Below are positions 28,411 through 39,409 of a stretch of 64,000 nucleotides of DNA, one piece after another. The DNA is from Epithemia pelagica (Eukaryota; Bacillariophyta; Bacillariophyceae; Surirellales; Surirellaceae). The stretch is taken from contig OX337235.1 of NCBI GenBank assembly GCA_946965045.2, positions 3,109,928 to 3,173,927 on the forward strand, written 5' to 3'. The position numbers were made by a program, and so were the translations under genes. Position 1 is the first letter of the stretch. Every line of letters begins with the position of its first letter. A model generated the notes under the pieces. The model had not been told where the DNA came from, searched no databases, and saw nothing but the letters and a program-made list of their open reading frames with translations.

Positions 28411-29295
28411 TCACCACCATGAAGACGAAGCCGTCGCTGCCTGGCATTTTTCACAGTGGCAGGTAAATCCGTACAACTCTGGGAGATCGTTGGCATGTGA
28501 GACATTATATGAGATCAACAGTTGTTCCCCAGCTGAAATGGTTCTCGCCGCCACAAGTCTATGAGGATTCAAAGGGTGAAAGATAACGTTGGGGACACAA
28601 CTGTGATTGAACATACTGCAAATCGTATAGAGAGACATTCCAAAATGATCAGAAAACGCATTCGTTTTGAGTTTGTCATACAAGCGTAGACACTCTTCCG
28701 GATTCCAAATCGGACAGGCGGTCAAAGATGGACCATACGCTTGGGTGATCACCTGAAACAAATGACCCTTGACAAAGTCGGCATCAGTTCCGTCCATAGA
28801 GGTATATCCAAGACAACGGAATGGAATGAAACGATCGGAAAAGGGCACATTGGAGGAAGTCTTCCATTTCAAGTCAGAGCCATGCTTGTGATAATGCACC
28901 TTGGAGGAAGTCTTCCATTTCAAGTCGGAGCCGTGCTTGTGAATATCAATGATACCTCCCACCATCTGGGCTACCATATAGGCATCTGGTACCCATCCCA
29001 ATGGAACTTTGGAGCCAACAAGAAGTGGAATATGATCGGATTTCTTTCGACTTTTAGATTTCTTTCGACTTTGAGCATGAAATAGCATGTCATTCGGAAA
29101 CGATACCACTGGTACCTCGGTCAGAATCGTCTCGGCAAAATGAAAGGCTTTCTTGGCAAACAGCCCTTGTCCAAACTCCTTACTCCACTGAAGCTCCACA
29201 GAATCCTTTGCTAGCAGCTGAGAGAGAAACATGGTGCACTCATTGTCGAAGGAGGATACAAATCGGGTGACTCGTCCCGAATAAGGATTCCACAT
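28411..29295 (-). CDS. SET-domain protein (SMYD-like lysine methyltransferase candidate)
   Basis: 294 residues from ATG 29293-29295. The split SET signature is visible. Near residues 36-68 there is FGQGLFAKKAFHFAETILTE, the opening strands of SET. Near 230 there is SMFNHSCVPNVIFHP, the NHSC cofactor and substrate motif. GEQLLISYN follows, and the end has YGFTCHCEKC, a post-SET zinc-binding cysteine cluster. This is the layout of SMYD-type proteins, although no MYND zinc finger is visible in the insert. Between the two SET halves a 17-residue unit (HKHGSDLKWKTSS...) is present twice. SMYD proteins methylate histone or non-histone lysines; the substrate here is unknown. Other SET subfamilies are possible. 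Confidence 0.8.
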   Translation of the reverse strand: MWNPYSGRVTRFVSSFDNECTMFLSQLLAKDSVELQWSKEFGQGLFAKKAFHFAETILTEVPVVSFPNDMLFHAQSRKKSKSRKKSDHIPLLVGSKVPLGWVPDAYMVAQMVGGIIDIHKHGSDLKWKTSSKVHYHKHGSDLKWKTSSNVPFSDRFIPFRCLGYTSMDGTDADFVKGHLFQVITQAYGPSLTACPIWNPEECLRLYDKLKTNAFSDHFGMSLYTICSMFNHSCVPNVIFHPLNPHRLVAARTISAGEQLLISYNVSHANDLPELYGFTCHCEKCQAATASSSWW

Positions 29296-30685
29296 GATGA
29301 TGATGAACCAGAAAATGGTCCCTTTGATGGTTGCTCCGCAGTTTCACCGGAAATCCTGACCATACTACCTACCCGTCCTAGCAGAAACGCTTTGCCAGGT
29401 CGGATTTACTCCACGTATTACGCCTAGGAGTATATGGAGAAGAACGGCAGGAGTGTGTGCTGACTGAATGAATCGAGGAGTAGCATTGTCGCAACAAAAA
29501 GCTTGTCCATGAATCGTCTGGTTCCTCGGACGAACGCGCAAACCACAATTTCCGTCCTCCTCGAACCGAACGAATGGGTTGTTTCTGGTTGATTTTTAAA
29601 AAAAAAACGAAGGAGTTGTTGTCTTGTGAATTTTCGTACTGGCGTTTCCATCGGGCATGTTGGAAAACGTGGGAACGTTGGAATTTGTTTCCAATGGCTT
29701 GTGCATGCGCAAGAGGAAACGCCTTCCAAGCTCCCATACGAATACCTAGCCACTAGGTAGTCTACCAAGAATGTCCTTCCGATGGTACTCCTACAACAAA
29801 CTGCGAAAGAAGGACGACTCGCATTCGGACCATGTTGGAAAACGTGGGAAGGGTTGAATTCGTTTCCAATGGCTTGCATATACGCAAAGGGAAACGCCTT
29901 GAAAGCTCCCATACCACCCAGCCACTACCGTCTACCAAGAATGCCCTTTCGATGGTACAAAACTGCGAAAGAAGGACGACTCCTCGCATTCGGATGAGAA
30001 CTGAGTCTACTAGACGCACAAACTGCTGCAGTTAGAAACAGGTAACGACGTTTTCGGAGGCACTGTTCTGGACCGTCGCAAACTAGGTAGGTCCGATCAT
30101 GGGGGTATATGATCTGCCATCCGCAAGAAAGCTACAGGAGTAAGATACCGGGGTAGCTTCTTTTCCATTCACGCAGATCCGGTACTCAAAGCGAAGGGGT
30201 TCGGAGTTCGAAAAGAAGCGGACACTGGAAATGCGAACACTGAGAGCGCACAGGGGGCTTCGATACAGTTTTTCAAGGAGTTTGTAGCGTGCCCTTTTCC
30301 ATTTCGCCCCACCATAAAGTCCCGCGGTGTGTGTCGGTGCGCCATATGGGATGTGCCCAGCAGTCGCTCGAGCTTACACCGTTTTCCAGTTTCAGGCTTG
30401 TCATCGCATCATCCAGTTGTGCAACCGTCATCCACCTCGCCAGCTTATTCAAGAGCAGATACCTTTTGCGGCGTTTCTCTTCAACAGCACATCTGTAAGG
30501 GTTTTGTTTCATTTTGGGGGCAAGGACAGCCGATTGATTGACTGGTGTGTTGTTCTCAATACATAATCAATACTCCAACAACAACCAGAGCTTTGTAGAG
30601 TTTGCTCTGCTCTTTTCCATTTGTAGAAAACAGTGCTGGCAATCCACACCGAAACGATCCATTGCTTTGACACACGCCCAAAAAA
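29296..30685. other. Intergenic region with a 173-bp tandem duplication
   Basis: No convincing gene. Open frames here are short and unlike known proteins. The main structure is the duplication annotated at 29585-30000. The stretch from 30036 to the desaturase start holds that gene's promoter; the desaturase ATG at 30686 is preceded by a short A tract. Confidence 0.45.
29585..30000. repeat. Imperfect tandem repeat, unit about 173 bp, two copies
   Basis: GTTGGAAAACGTGGGA recurs at 29660 and 29833 with the same downstream order: TTTCCAATGGCTTG, a GGAAACGCCTT block, AGCTCCCATAC, GCCACTA, CTACCAAGAATG and ATGGTAC. The copies differ by small indels. I see no coding meaning for the unit. Confidence 0.75.
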
Positions 30686-31893
30686 ATGAGTTGTCGCGTG
30701 TACAACGAGTTTTGGATTCAACTCTTGTTGCAATCGCCTCCTCAAGAGGGAACTGTCCAAGAGTATTATCGTCACATTTGCCACTACAGTCAACGCGTGG
30801 CCTATATTGCACTGCTTCATGGGTTGGCGCTCGTGGGCTTGTATCGCTTGCTGGTGCAAGGCCAGTGCATGCTCGAAACTGTAGTATGGACCCTGATTCT
30901 CCTTCCACTCTGGTACGTTTCCAATGAGCGACTATGGGATGGAAACACTACTAGATTGTTCTGATTCAGATTTTCTCACTCTCGATATTTTGGATTTTGG
31001 TCTTGTTGTGGTTTTGTTTCTGTTTTGCACACAGTGAATTGGGTTGGACCATGGGGGCGCACCGGTACTGGGCCCATCACTCGTTCCAAGCCTCGTGGGT
31101 GGTACGATTGATATTAATGTTGTGTCAGTCCATGGCCCATCAAGGCTGTCTCTATGATTGGGTGGTGCGTCATCGATTGCATTGCAAATATCGTCATTCC
31201 TGGGCCGATCCCCATTGCTATACAAAATCCCTCTTTTTGGGCAACCAACCACCCACACCCCACCCATCATGGTCGGCCAAGAATCCACCACCACCATTGC
31301 ACTATTCCTACGACTTGCATCGTTTCATTTGGGACGCGCAACGGACCTTGGATTGTTCCGATGTCTGGGACGATGGTCTCGTTCAATGGCAAGCCCGGTG
31401 GTACCCGTGGATTTCCCCCTATTTGGCCTTTTGCTTTCCCGCTCAAGTGGCCGTACATGCCTGGGGCGAAAGTGTCTGGACTGCCATCCTGGTGGCCGGA
31501 GTCTTGCGTCATGTCGTGGCATGGCATTGGACCCATTCGTGGTTAAGACTGTCGGAATCCTCCACCTCTGGTTGGAGGACGGATAGAACTCGGTTCGTGC
31601 CTCCCACTACTGCCGATCAGCGCTCCAAATCCCCCAATCACACAAAGACCGTTGCCGCTGTACCACCATTCCACCATCATTGGAGTCCATCGACGGTCGT
31701 GTTGAATGGATTGCAATTGCTGGGATTGGTGTGGGACGTGCAGCCGACGCGTGCATATGGGAACCTGGTCCTTCCCCAACCATCACCACGTCCCGAGTTA
31801 ACCGCCAGTACTGCCACCCCCACGGAACAACCAGCGGGACCCACCAAGGGTGGCGGCTTTGGCGTCCCACCACGACACGGTCAAACCTTGTAG
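30686..31893 (+). CDS. Delta-9 acyl desaturase-like membrane protein, degenerate histidine boxes; two exons
   Basis: Exon 1 is 30686-30912 (donor CTG/GTACGT) and exon 2 is 31035-31893 (acceptor CACACAG/T). The 122-bp phase-2 intron joins them in frame into 361 residues. Box 1 is normal for the family: ELGWTMGAHRYWAHHSF. Box 2 reads VRHRLHCKYRHSWADPH; the expected HRxHH has a Cys in place of the last His. After the next membrane pair (FPAQVAVHAWGESVW, FVATFLRY-like VLRHVV), the expected GEGFHNYHH box is not present; only PFHHHWSP occurs near its place. The end is Pro/Thr/Gly-rich. Family role: stearoyl/acyl-CoA 9-desaturation in the ER with a di-iron site. With two altered boxes, activity is doubtful. 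Confidence 0.7.
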
Positions 31894-32603
31894 CACTGTA
31901 TCCATTGTGGTCTCTCGGCCCCCGATGCACGTGCCGTGTGTCTCACAACCGTCTCCAAGACTATTGGAAAAAGGACACTCCACGAAGCAGTGCCACACGA
32001 CGACCATTTTGGATCACCAGCGCTTTTCTGTTGCAGAATGCAACGGAATGTCCGTGTTGGGAAAGGAGGAGCAGTCTCGAGATGTGACCACTCCACAACT
32101 CAAGTTTTCCCAACTACCAGTCTCCAAATACTCTTCAACAAGAAACGACAAGACACTGACCCAGATCCACGACTCTGGGGAATCTACTGTTTCAAGGACA
32201 GTCGTGCTTGCCAGTTGTGGTTCGGGTTCCTCCTTTGAGGCACTGGACCGGTGAACTTTTGGGATAAGAGCGTGTTTAGAAGTTACATTCTTTCGTCAAC
32301 AAGGTTTTCCTTTGAGATATCCTCGACCATCTTGGATCACCAGCGCTTGTCTTGCCTGATCACCAGCGCTTGTCTTGCCTGTTGTCTGTACCAGGCAATG
32401 AGCGCGCCCATGATGGCCACTCCGCTCTCCCAACTACCAGTCTCCGAATACTCTGCAACAACAAACAACAAGTCAATGACCTAGATCCACTACGCTTGGT
32501 AGTCTACTGTTTCAAGGACAGCTAGAGTGTTACTCGTACTTGCCAGGTGTGGTTCGGATTCCTCCTTTGAGACCGGTGAAATCCCGGGACCATGACTTGC
32601 TTC
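31894..32603. repeat. Intergenic direct duplication, unit about 330 bp
   Basis: TTGGATCACCAGCGCTT occurs at about 32010 and 32333 (with one more shortened copy at about 32358). The following blocks CCAACTACCAGTCTCC (32105 and 32433), GTCTACTGTTTCAAGGACAG-like and GTTCGG-TTCCTCCTTTGAG (to about 32240 and 32570) recur in the same order. The two units differ by small indels. No gene is seen in this stretch. Confidence 0.75.
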
Positions 32604-33122
32604 TTACACAAACCCTAGCCCTCTTTCTTCCACCAGGTTTCCTTTCAGATATCCTTGAACATAACGAACTTTGCCATTGATTTGTTTGGCAGCCATGACT
32701 TGTTCCCGTCCCATCTTTTCCATCGTGAATCCCGATCGAACAAAGTCCTTGTCAGTCTGTAAAAAGATGTAGTCCGCATGTTCCATCCAGTCCATGGTGC
32801 CAAACAAGACAAGCTTTCCTCCCTTGTAGGCAGCATGCTTCATCTTTTGTAAGGCACACTGATAGACTTTGGCTTTGCATTTGGCATTGAAATGAATGTA
32901 GCGAAAGTACCGAAAAATAGTCTTGCGAGGATCCCCGGGGGATCGTTCCAAGGTCGGATGTAACTCACAAATGGCCTCGACAATCAATTCATCCCCATCT
33001 ACTACATTGTGGTACCGACGGGCCATCCAGGTTTTGCCACTGCCCGGTGTGGCATAGACCAACGTGCCCCAATATTTGGAGGGTACCGTCAATTCGGGAT
33101 TGGCCAGCATGATCAAAACCAT
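32604..33122 (-). CDS. Small P-loop NTPase/kinase-like protein
   Basis: 172 residues from ATG 33120-33122. Near the start LVYATPGSGKTWMARRY is a Walker A motif (GxxxxGKT). VVDGDELIVEAI follows, with an acidic pair that could serve as Walker B or substrate-binding residues, as in small nucleotide or shikimate-type kinases. Later parts (KGGKLVLFGTMDWMEHADYIF, QTDKDFVRSGF) look like core strands and a lid. It is short, with no extra domain. I do not recognise the exact family; an adenylate-kinase-like or AAA-like fold are both possible. It is divergently transcribed from the Erg28-like gene across about 960 bases. Confidence 0.65.
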   Translation of the reverse strand: MVLIMLANPELTVPSKYWGTLVYATPGSGKTWMARRYHNVVDGDELIVEAICELHPTLERSPGDPRKTIFRYFRYIHFNAKCKAKVYQCALQKMKHAAYKGGKLVLFGTMDWMEHADYIFLQTDKDFVRSGFTMEKMGREQVMAAKQINGKVRYVQGYLKGNLVEERGLGFV

Positions 33123-34080
33123 TGTCACGTTTGCAAATTCTAGCTAGTAGAATGCCTAAGAGAAAGATTCATTTTCATTGTCATGGAGAGAAACCATTTT
33201 CGTGAGTATTCCATCTCAAACGTGTTTGGTCCAAGAAAGCGCCTCCTCTTACCTTGAGTATCGTTGAGTCCGAAAAACTATGAGTGGATGTTCCAATCAT
33301 GGTCAAATATATAATACGAGTACTCCTATACGATATACGATATACGATACTATATCCACGATAGCTATGGCTCTTGCGGGAAGAGATCCACTTGGAATTG
33401 TTCATACATTCAACTGCTTGGGATTGCCGGATGGGTTACGCCATTATTATAAGGCAATATAGCATTCCCAGCGGTCCACCTGTCTTGCCGTGGCCAATGC
33501 GGTTCACGTGACGTATGTTGGAGACGTGAAATGACGTTGACAAAATATTGCCATTTGTCATCTACCATACGTCTCTGCTTCCTCCTAGCTAGGAGTAGGA
33601 GCAGTTCCTTTCCCCGTTATTGTCTTTTCCTTCCTGGGCCTCAACCCGTATGGTCATCCTTGATGGAGTACTTGGAACTATTCCACCCCCTCCCAAACGC
33701 CATTCTCTTGGTTGAAGTCCCTGAACTACAATGATTGGAGTGTCGCCAGTTTCTCCATACTCCAGACGAGTTCCTACCGCTATTGCTTCTCGGAGGAGCA
33801 CGACGCCCACATACTGCTTGACCAAAACCAATCTCGTTCTACTCCCAAAGGATATGCCAGAAATGAATTCTACGCGTTATTGCCAGAGAGCCTGCACTAA
33901 ACATGAACGCGCGGCTACTCATAGGAGTATACGTTTCCATATTTGCGTCACGTCGAAACTTCTGACGTGACGTAATGCGAATGGTCATCTACATTCGTCG
34001 ATATACGTCAAGAGGTATCTTTCAATCTTTCAACTCGCATTTTTCTGCTCCGTCCCACAACAACGATACGCTCCAGCACC
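33123..34080. promoter_or_regulatory. Divergent promoter region with clustered TGACGT/ACGT motifs
   Basis: Between two divergently transcribed genes. TTCACGTGACGT is at 33503-33514, and GACGTG with TGACGT at 33523-33537. A perfect inverted pair CGTCACGTC (33946-33954) and GACGTGACG (33964-33972), spaced by 9 bases, lies about 110 bases before the plus-strand start. Another CGTCA is near 34007. Known: bZIP factors bind ACGT cores, and TGACGT elements act in CO2/cAMP-responsive diatom promoters. That they act here is inference. An AT-rich tract with ATACGATATACGAT repeats is at 33333-33355. Confidence 0.5.
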
Positions 34081-34593
34081 ATGTATGGCACAAACAGTTT
34101 CGATTTTGGCAAGACGGTTGTCTTGTTGTCCTGTATCTTCCATGTCATTATGATGTATTGGATTGCCGTGGATCCCTATTCGGTTGTTACCTCTCCTCAC
34201 GGGGGAGGATGGTGGGCGCCCTTGCAGCAGCAACTGGTTGTTGACAGCACGGATACAGACACAACCCGTAATCATCATCCAGTGGCACTCTATCCACGCA
34301 TGTGGGCCACTGGCTTGGCGTTGCAATTGGCCGTGCGAGTCAATTGGGTCTTTACGGTCGAAACGACACCCTCCCTCTACCGGTGTGTCTTGCTCACATA
34401 TGCCTTACCCTTGGTCCAGTACCTGTGGGAATCTTGCTATTTTGAGACTCTACCGCCCTTGGACGCTGGAATGGTCTCCTTTCTGGTCCTTCCCTGGTTG
34501 GCCATTTTGGTAGGATATCCCCGATACACTCGGGAAGCCTCGGACAAGGGCAACAACAACCACAATAACATGGGAGCCACCAAACAAGACTAA
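34081..34593 (+). CDS. Small multi-pass membrane protein, Erg28-like
   Basis: 170 residues from ATG 34081 (context CACCATG). Four hydrophobic segments: TVVLLSCIFHVIMMYWIAV (about 12-30), WATGLALQLAVRVNWVF (about 75-92), CVLLTYALPLVQYLW (about 102-116) and MVSFLVLPWLAILVGY (about 130-146). The order R-W-ATGL..R-N..LY..LLTY...Q..WE is like Erg28, a small ER scaffold that tethers C-4 demethylation enzymes of sterol synthesis. Size and topology fit, but the match is weak and made by eye. The tail is Asn/Lys-rich. Confidence 0.5.
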   Translation: MYGTNSFDFGKTVVLLSCIFHVIMMYWIAVDPYSVVTSPHGGGWWAPLQQQLVVDSTDTDTTRNHHPVALYPRMWATGLALQLAVRVNWVFTVETTPSLYRCVLLTYALPLVQYLWESCYFETLPPLDAGMVSFLVLPWLAILVGYPRYTREASDKGNNNHNNMGATKQD

Positions 34594-35512
34594 ATATGAT
34601 GAAGACACACTCTTCCCCTCACGCGAAAGACTCGGATGACAGTTTCCTATATCTGCCGTTATGTCTGTTCTGGCTGGTTGGACGGACTGTACCGGAAGAT
34701 TCGCCCTCCTCGAGACACTTCTCACACAATAATGGGAGGCGAGTTTGTTTCGGCCCACAGAGTGACGCACTCGTTTTGTATATTGTATAGAGCTGGGTTT
34801 CCCTCGGTTTGGAGACAGCAAACGGTTTGAGGGAATTTAGCTAAAGCACTGTGTACTTTCTCAATCTCCCAGCATACGAACACACAAGAGAAAACCACCA
34901 ACCATGGCACACCCACATTTGATTTTTGTCGAGTGGAAGCGGAAGATACCAATGCTCCTCTTCATTTCATGAATGAGTATCTCCCTCCAACGAGAATGTA
35001 CTAACTTGGTAATTAAAGAAACTGTTGGCATGTATGATTGAAAGCTTTTGATAGGTCAAGACATGAAATGAACGAGGTGGAACAACGACATTCGGCACGT
35101 TCGCAATCTTGCCACAAAGACCATGTTTGTGGACGCTGCAGTGACGGACGGGGAATCCTGAGAAGGGATCTTTGTTTTGTTCCGTCCAGAATATATGGGT
35201 ATACATGTACACCACCTTCATATTGTCTACAGAGTAGACTACGGTAAAACTTATAGAAAAGAAATCTCAAGTTACGACCAAGTCTTGATCACAGTGTCCT
35301 TTGTTCACTGTATCGCATGAATACGAGAGTCCATGATGAGGAGGGAGCTAGCACGACATGAGTATACTTCACGCTACAACAATACACAGTTTTAACACAT
35401 ATTTGAATCCCTATTTTAGTTCTTGGTTAGTTCTGCTTTGATACTCCGCATACAGCACCGTACATAGATACTACAGGTCATTTTCGTGGCGGCTTTCTAC
35501 GACACTACACGT
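34594..35512. other. Intergenic between convergent genes
   Basis: No gene seen. It holds the 3' flanks of the Erg28-like and LURP-like genes. Short open frames near 34967-35270 have no recognisable homology. Confidence 0.4.
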
Positions 35513-36414
35513 TTAGGCAAACCATCCCACCATATCATCCAAGACGGCCGTCAACATGAGGAGGGCCACGGCATCGGCACCGGGCGCAATGCACAAATCC
35601 CATCCCGCGACACGTTGATTGGATCGCTTGGACATGACGGCGTAGCAAATGTCCCGATCGTTGGGATCGACCACGAGGTTGTCGCCCTTGCGAGGAGGAA
35701 TGAGTTTGCCTGTCTTTTCATTGGGCAATCGGGAGGCGGGGAAGATGCGGAGGTAGGGTTGGTAGTTGTGACCATTCCAAATGAGGAGGGAGCGGAAATG
35801 CAAGTGCGAGTCGTCAATGTCGCGAACCTTGTACATGGGGTAAAAACCGACACCATTCTCCGTTTCGGCCGGAGATTCACCGGGGAACATGGGGCCACGG
35901 CCGTAAATAAAGTAGGCCTTGTTGATTCTCAACTTTTCTTGAACGGCAAGAGCAATCTATTCATGTGGGAGGAGGGAACAACGTAACAAGGAGTGTTTAT
36001 GGGCAAGAGGTGAGATCTCGGTTTCTCTGTGGATGCATTTCACACATTGACTCCAACACAACTGTGCAAACGTACCGGATGTTCATCCTTATCTTTCAAG
36101 ACGATACGGTTGCGTCCCAAGATACTGGCATCTTCACAAATGTGCGCACCGTCGGCAAATTGTTCTCCATCGGACGACAAGATACTAAAGACATCCTTGC
36201 GATTGAACCACTTGTGTTTGCCGTGTTCAATCGTCAACTTGATGATACTGCCCTCTTGCATGCACGGACCAATATCGCCACCTGGGGGCATCAAGTACTT
36301 GCCCTTGTTGAGTTCCGGCAAGGGCAAGACCTTTTCGGCCATTTCCTTTTCACTGGGAAATCCAGCCACATTGTTCAACATATGGTCGGTTGCTTCGACT
36401 TGACCGGCCACCAT
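35513..36414 (-). CDS. LURP-one-related / tubby C-like domain protein; two exons
   Basis: Exon 1 is 36414-36076 and exon 2 is 35956-35513, giving 260 residues. The donor is CCG/GTACGT and the acceptor GAATAG/ATT, with a 119-bp phase-0 intron. The ATG at 36412-36414 is the first in frame after a non-ATG open stretch. The core reads WFNRKDVFSILSSDGEQF, then CEDASILGRNRIVLKDKDEHPIALAVQEKLRINKAYFIYGRGP and QPYLRIFPASRLPNEKTG; this is the strand pattern of LURP-one-related proteins, whose barrel resembles the tubby C-terminal domain. A C-terminal hydrophobic stretch (AVALLMLTAVLDDMVGW) could be a membrane tail, as in phospholipid scramblase-like relatives. Biological role unknown. A transposon sits 136 bases upstream of the ATG. 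Confidence 0.65.
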
Positions 36415-36552
36415 GATTCTGCTTGTTTTGGGGTAATGCTCTTGCTGACACTCTTTGGAGGAAACGCTGTACGAAGCTGCTGCTGTTTGCAATGAGCACA
36501 AGTGAAGATGAGGACGACGACGACGACAACTACCAAACAAGATTTACAAGGG

Positions 36553-36602
36553 AATAGCGAAATGACAGACTTTCATGACAGACTTTCGGATAAACTTTCA
36601 AA
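36553..36602 (+). repeat. Left terminal inverted repeat of the Mutator-like element
   Basis: Starts GGGAATAGCGAAATGACAG and ends GGATAAACTTTCAA, pairing with about 39410-39470 on the other strand. It contains two copies of the 13-bp subunit. Confidence 0.8.
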
Positions 36603-39409
36603 ATGTTGACTGTTATACGGACAGAATATCCGGTTGCACTCCATAGCTTTTTGACAGACATTCGGAGTTTCAGGTAGCTTTTTGACAGACATTCGGGAAA
36701 ACTTTTTATTTTTGTAGTATCTTCTATTTACAATACAAAAAAATGTTCCCAACCAACATCATATCTATACGAGCTCCATCAATCGATATGGGTAACCGTA
36801 GTGGCCCGTGCTTTTCATACCCCCACTGTTTTTTCTACAGTGATTCTAACTTCGTAGGGACACCACTACGGTCATTTTGCACTGCGTAACACCACCATGA
36901 CACACTCAAGCCGGTGTGCACCTCCAACGAAAGGTGCCAGCTCTCTTGCGACCATCAAGGATGCCTAAGAATCAAGTGTACCGTGAGGGAATGGGCGGGC
37001 AGGGATGAGTTGGCTTTTTTTATGGACCGACGGCAAGGTTTTGAAGTCTTCCTTATTTGGCATCCGAAACAGAGGAAGTGACCTTGAGAAGAAGACGACG
37101 ACAACCGATAGAATGCATCCAGCAAGTCACCGATCATACGTCCGCATGCAGCAATCATTTCCTCGTCACTTAATAGACCGAGCACAACATTGGAAAGCCT
37201 CGACCGTTGGTGGCTCAAACGCAACAAAAGCTGATTTGTCCAGACAAAACAAACGTGAACCGTGGGTGGAAGGACTGCTTCTACTGCGACAGACGATGGT
37301 GGTGCCGGTGGTGCGGCTGATTCCCACAGCACAATTTGAGTGGAAGAAGGAGGGGATGCCGTGAAGCTGATGGGCGGTGGTCGAAGAGCCTTGCGAGTCG
37401 ACAACACTCGGCAACAACAACAACAACCCAAAACCCAAACACAACAATCAACTACTCACTCCTCGCTGCCACCGAACGAACAACAACAACACTCGGCAAC
37501 AACACTCGACAACGACACTCGGCGGCAAGACTCGGCGACAAGATGGTGTGGTCGTCCTCCTTCTTCTACCGTGCGACGAAACAATCAACTCCTCGTCTTT
37601 TCGTTGCCCTCACCCAACAAATCGAAGCCTCGTCCACTGGTGGTAACAAGCGACGACAACGACAACCACAAGCGGCTCAACTACAAATGGCGAAACAATC
37701 GGCGACGATGTCACAGCTGATCGATCGAATGAACGAAAGAACGAAAGAACGAATGAACGACAACAACAACACTCGGCGACAACAAAAATCCAAACACAAC
37801 AATCAACTACTCACCGCCACTGATCGAACGAACGAACGAATGAACAAACAACAACAAAACCAACACTCGGCAACAACAACAACAACAACAACAACCCCCA
37901 CGCAACAATCAACTATTCGCTGTCACCGAACCCTCTGCCCGAGACTGTGCCCTTCAACAACAGCAAGCGGTGACAACGACAAGCGACGACAACGGCATGC
38001 GACAAGACAGCAAGCGGCAACAACGACAAGCGGCGACAACGACAAGCGACGACAGCGACATCCGACGACAATGACATACTCAACAATCAACTGCTCGTTT
38101 CGGCCAAAAGGCAAAACATTCGGCGACCACGGCACGGCAACAGCACCATACTCAACACCGAAACGATTGCCTATTGTACGACCTACGACACAGAGAAGCA
38201 TGTACTAAGCTAGATAGATGTTCTGTACTAGTAGCTGTTTACATGCATACTCGTAGATGAGGCGGGTTGATTATTGTGCTAGCGCCGCCTCACCATGGTG
38301 ATGGTGTGGGTGCAGTTGGTGAGAAGAATCTCGCAACAAAATGTGCAAGAGCATGAGGGCAATTCATTTTACTTTAGGAAAATGTATGGTGTAGTGAATC
38401 TCGTAGGGCCGGAAGTTCAACCGAGTATCGGAAACGTGAAGCACGGGCCACTACGGTTACCCATATCGATTGATGGAGCTCGTACACATGATAGAGAGAA
38501 TATTGCCTTTTAGTGTCTTGATTTCCCGTAATCAGACTGCTCGTTTGGACCCAACAATGATGGAACCAACCACGCCAAGGAAGCAGCAAACAATCACCTA
38601 CCAACTACTCGCTGCCAACGAACAACGAACAATGACAACACTCGGCAATAACAACAAAAACAACCCGCACGCAACAATCAACTACTCGCTGTCACCGAAC
38701 CCAGTGCACGAGACTGTGCCCGTCAATGACAACAAGAAGCAACAACGACATGCGGCGACTGCAGCAACGACATGCGACAAGACAGCAAGCGTCGACAACG
38801 ACAGCGACAACAACAACATGCGGCTACAACAACGACAGCGACAACAACAACATGTGGCTACAACCACAAGAACAACATACTCAACAATCAACTCCTCGTT
38901 TCTGCCCAACGGCAAAACAATCGGCGACGACGGCATGGCAACAGCACCATTCGGCTGCTTCCGATAACACAGTTCGAGTGGAAGAAGGAGTGGACGCCGT
39001 AAACGAGAGCACCTTATCGAATCTTGACACTCTTACTGGATGGTGAAACAACAATAAACAAAGACAAAGACAAATGGATCGATGCAGGCAAAAGACAGGA
39101 TGGTGAACGAGGATGGATGGACGAAACGATTGCCTACGAGTATGACACATACAAGTATGTACAAAGCTAACTAGTACATGCTCTCACTCAATTAGTCATG
39201 TTCATACAAGTAGAGGAGGCGGGTTGATTGCTGTTGTGTTAGAGCCTCCTCGCCATGGTGTGTGTGAGGATAGTTTGCATATCTTGAGATTGAGCATCTC
39301 ATTGATCGGTCGGTCCATTTGAGGGATGAGGGGCAATTCATCTTAGTTTTTTACTTCGGGAAAATGTATAGAGTGAATCTCGTTGGACCGAAATTCCCTC
39401 TAAAGTTGA

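Noticed and set aside
30273-30566. Short open frames before the desaturase
   Set aside because: They overlap each other on both strands, lack homology and lie in the presumed promoter.
37336-38208. Open frame of 290 codons in the foldback element
   Set aside because: Its translation is low-complexity Asn/Gln/Thr/Arg from CAACAA and CGGCGAC repeats, and similar frames are open in neighbouring phases. It is a composition effect.
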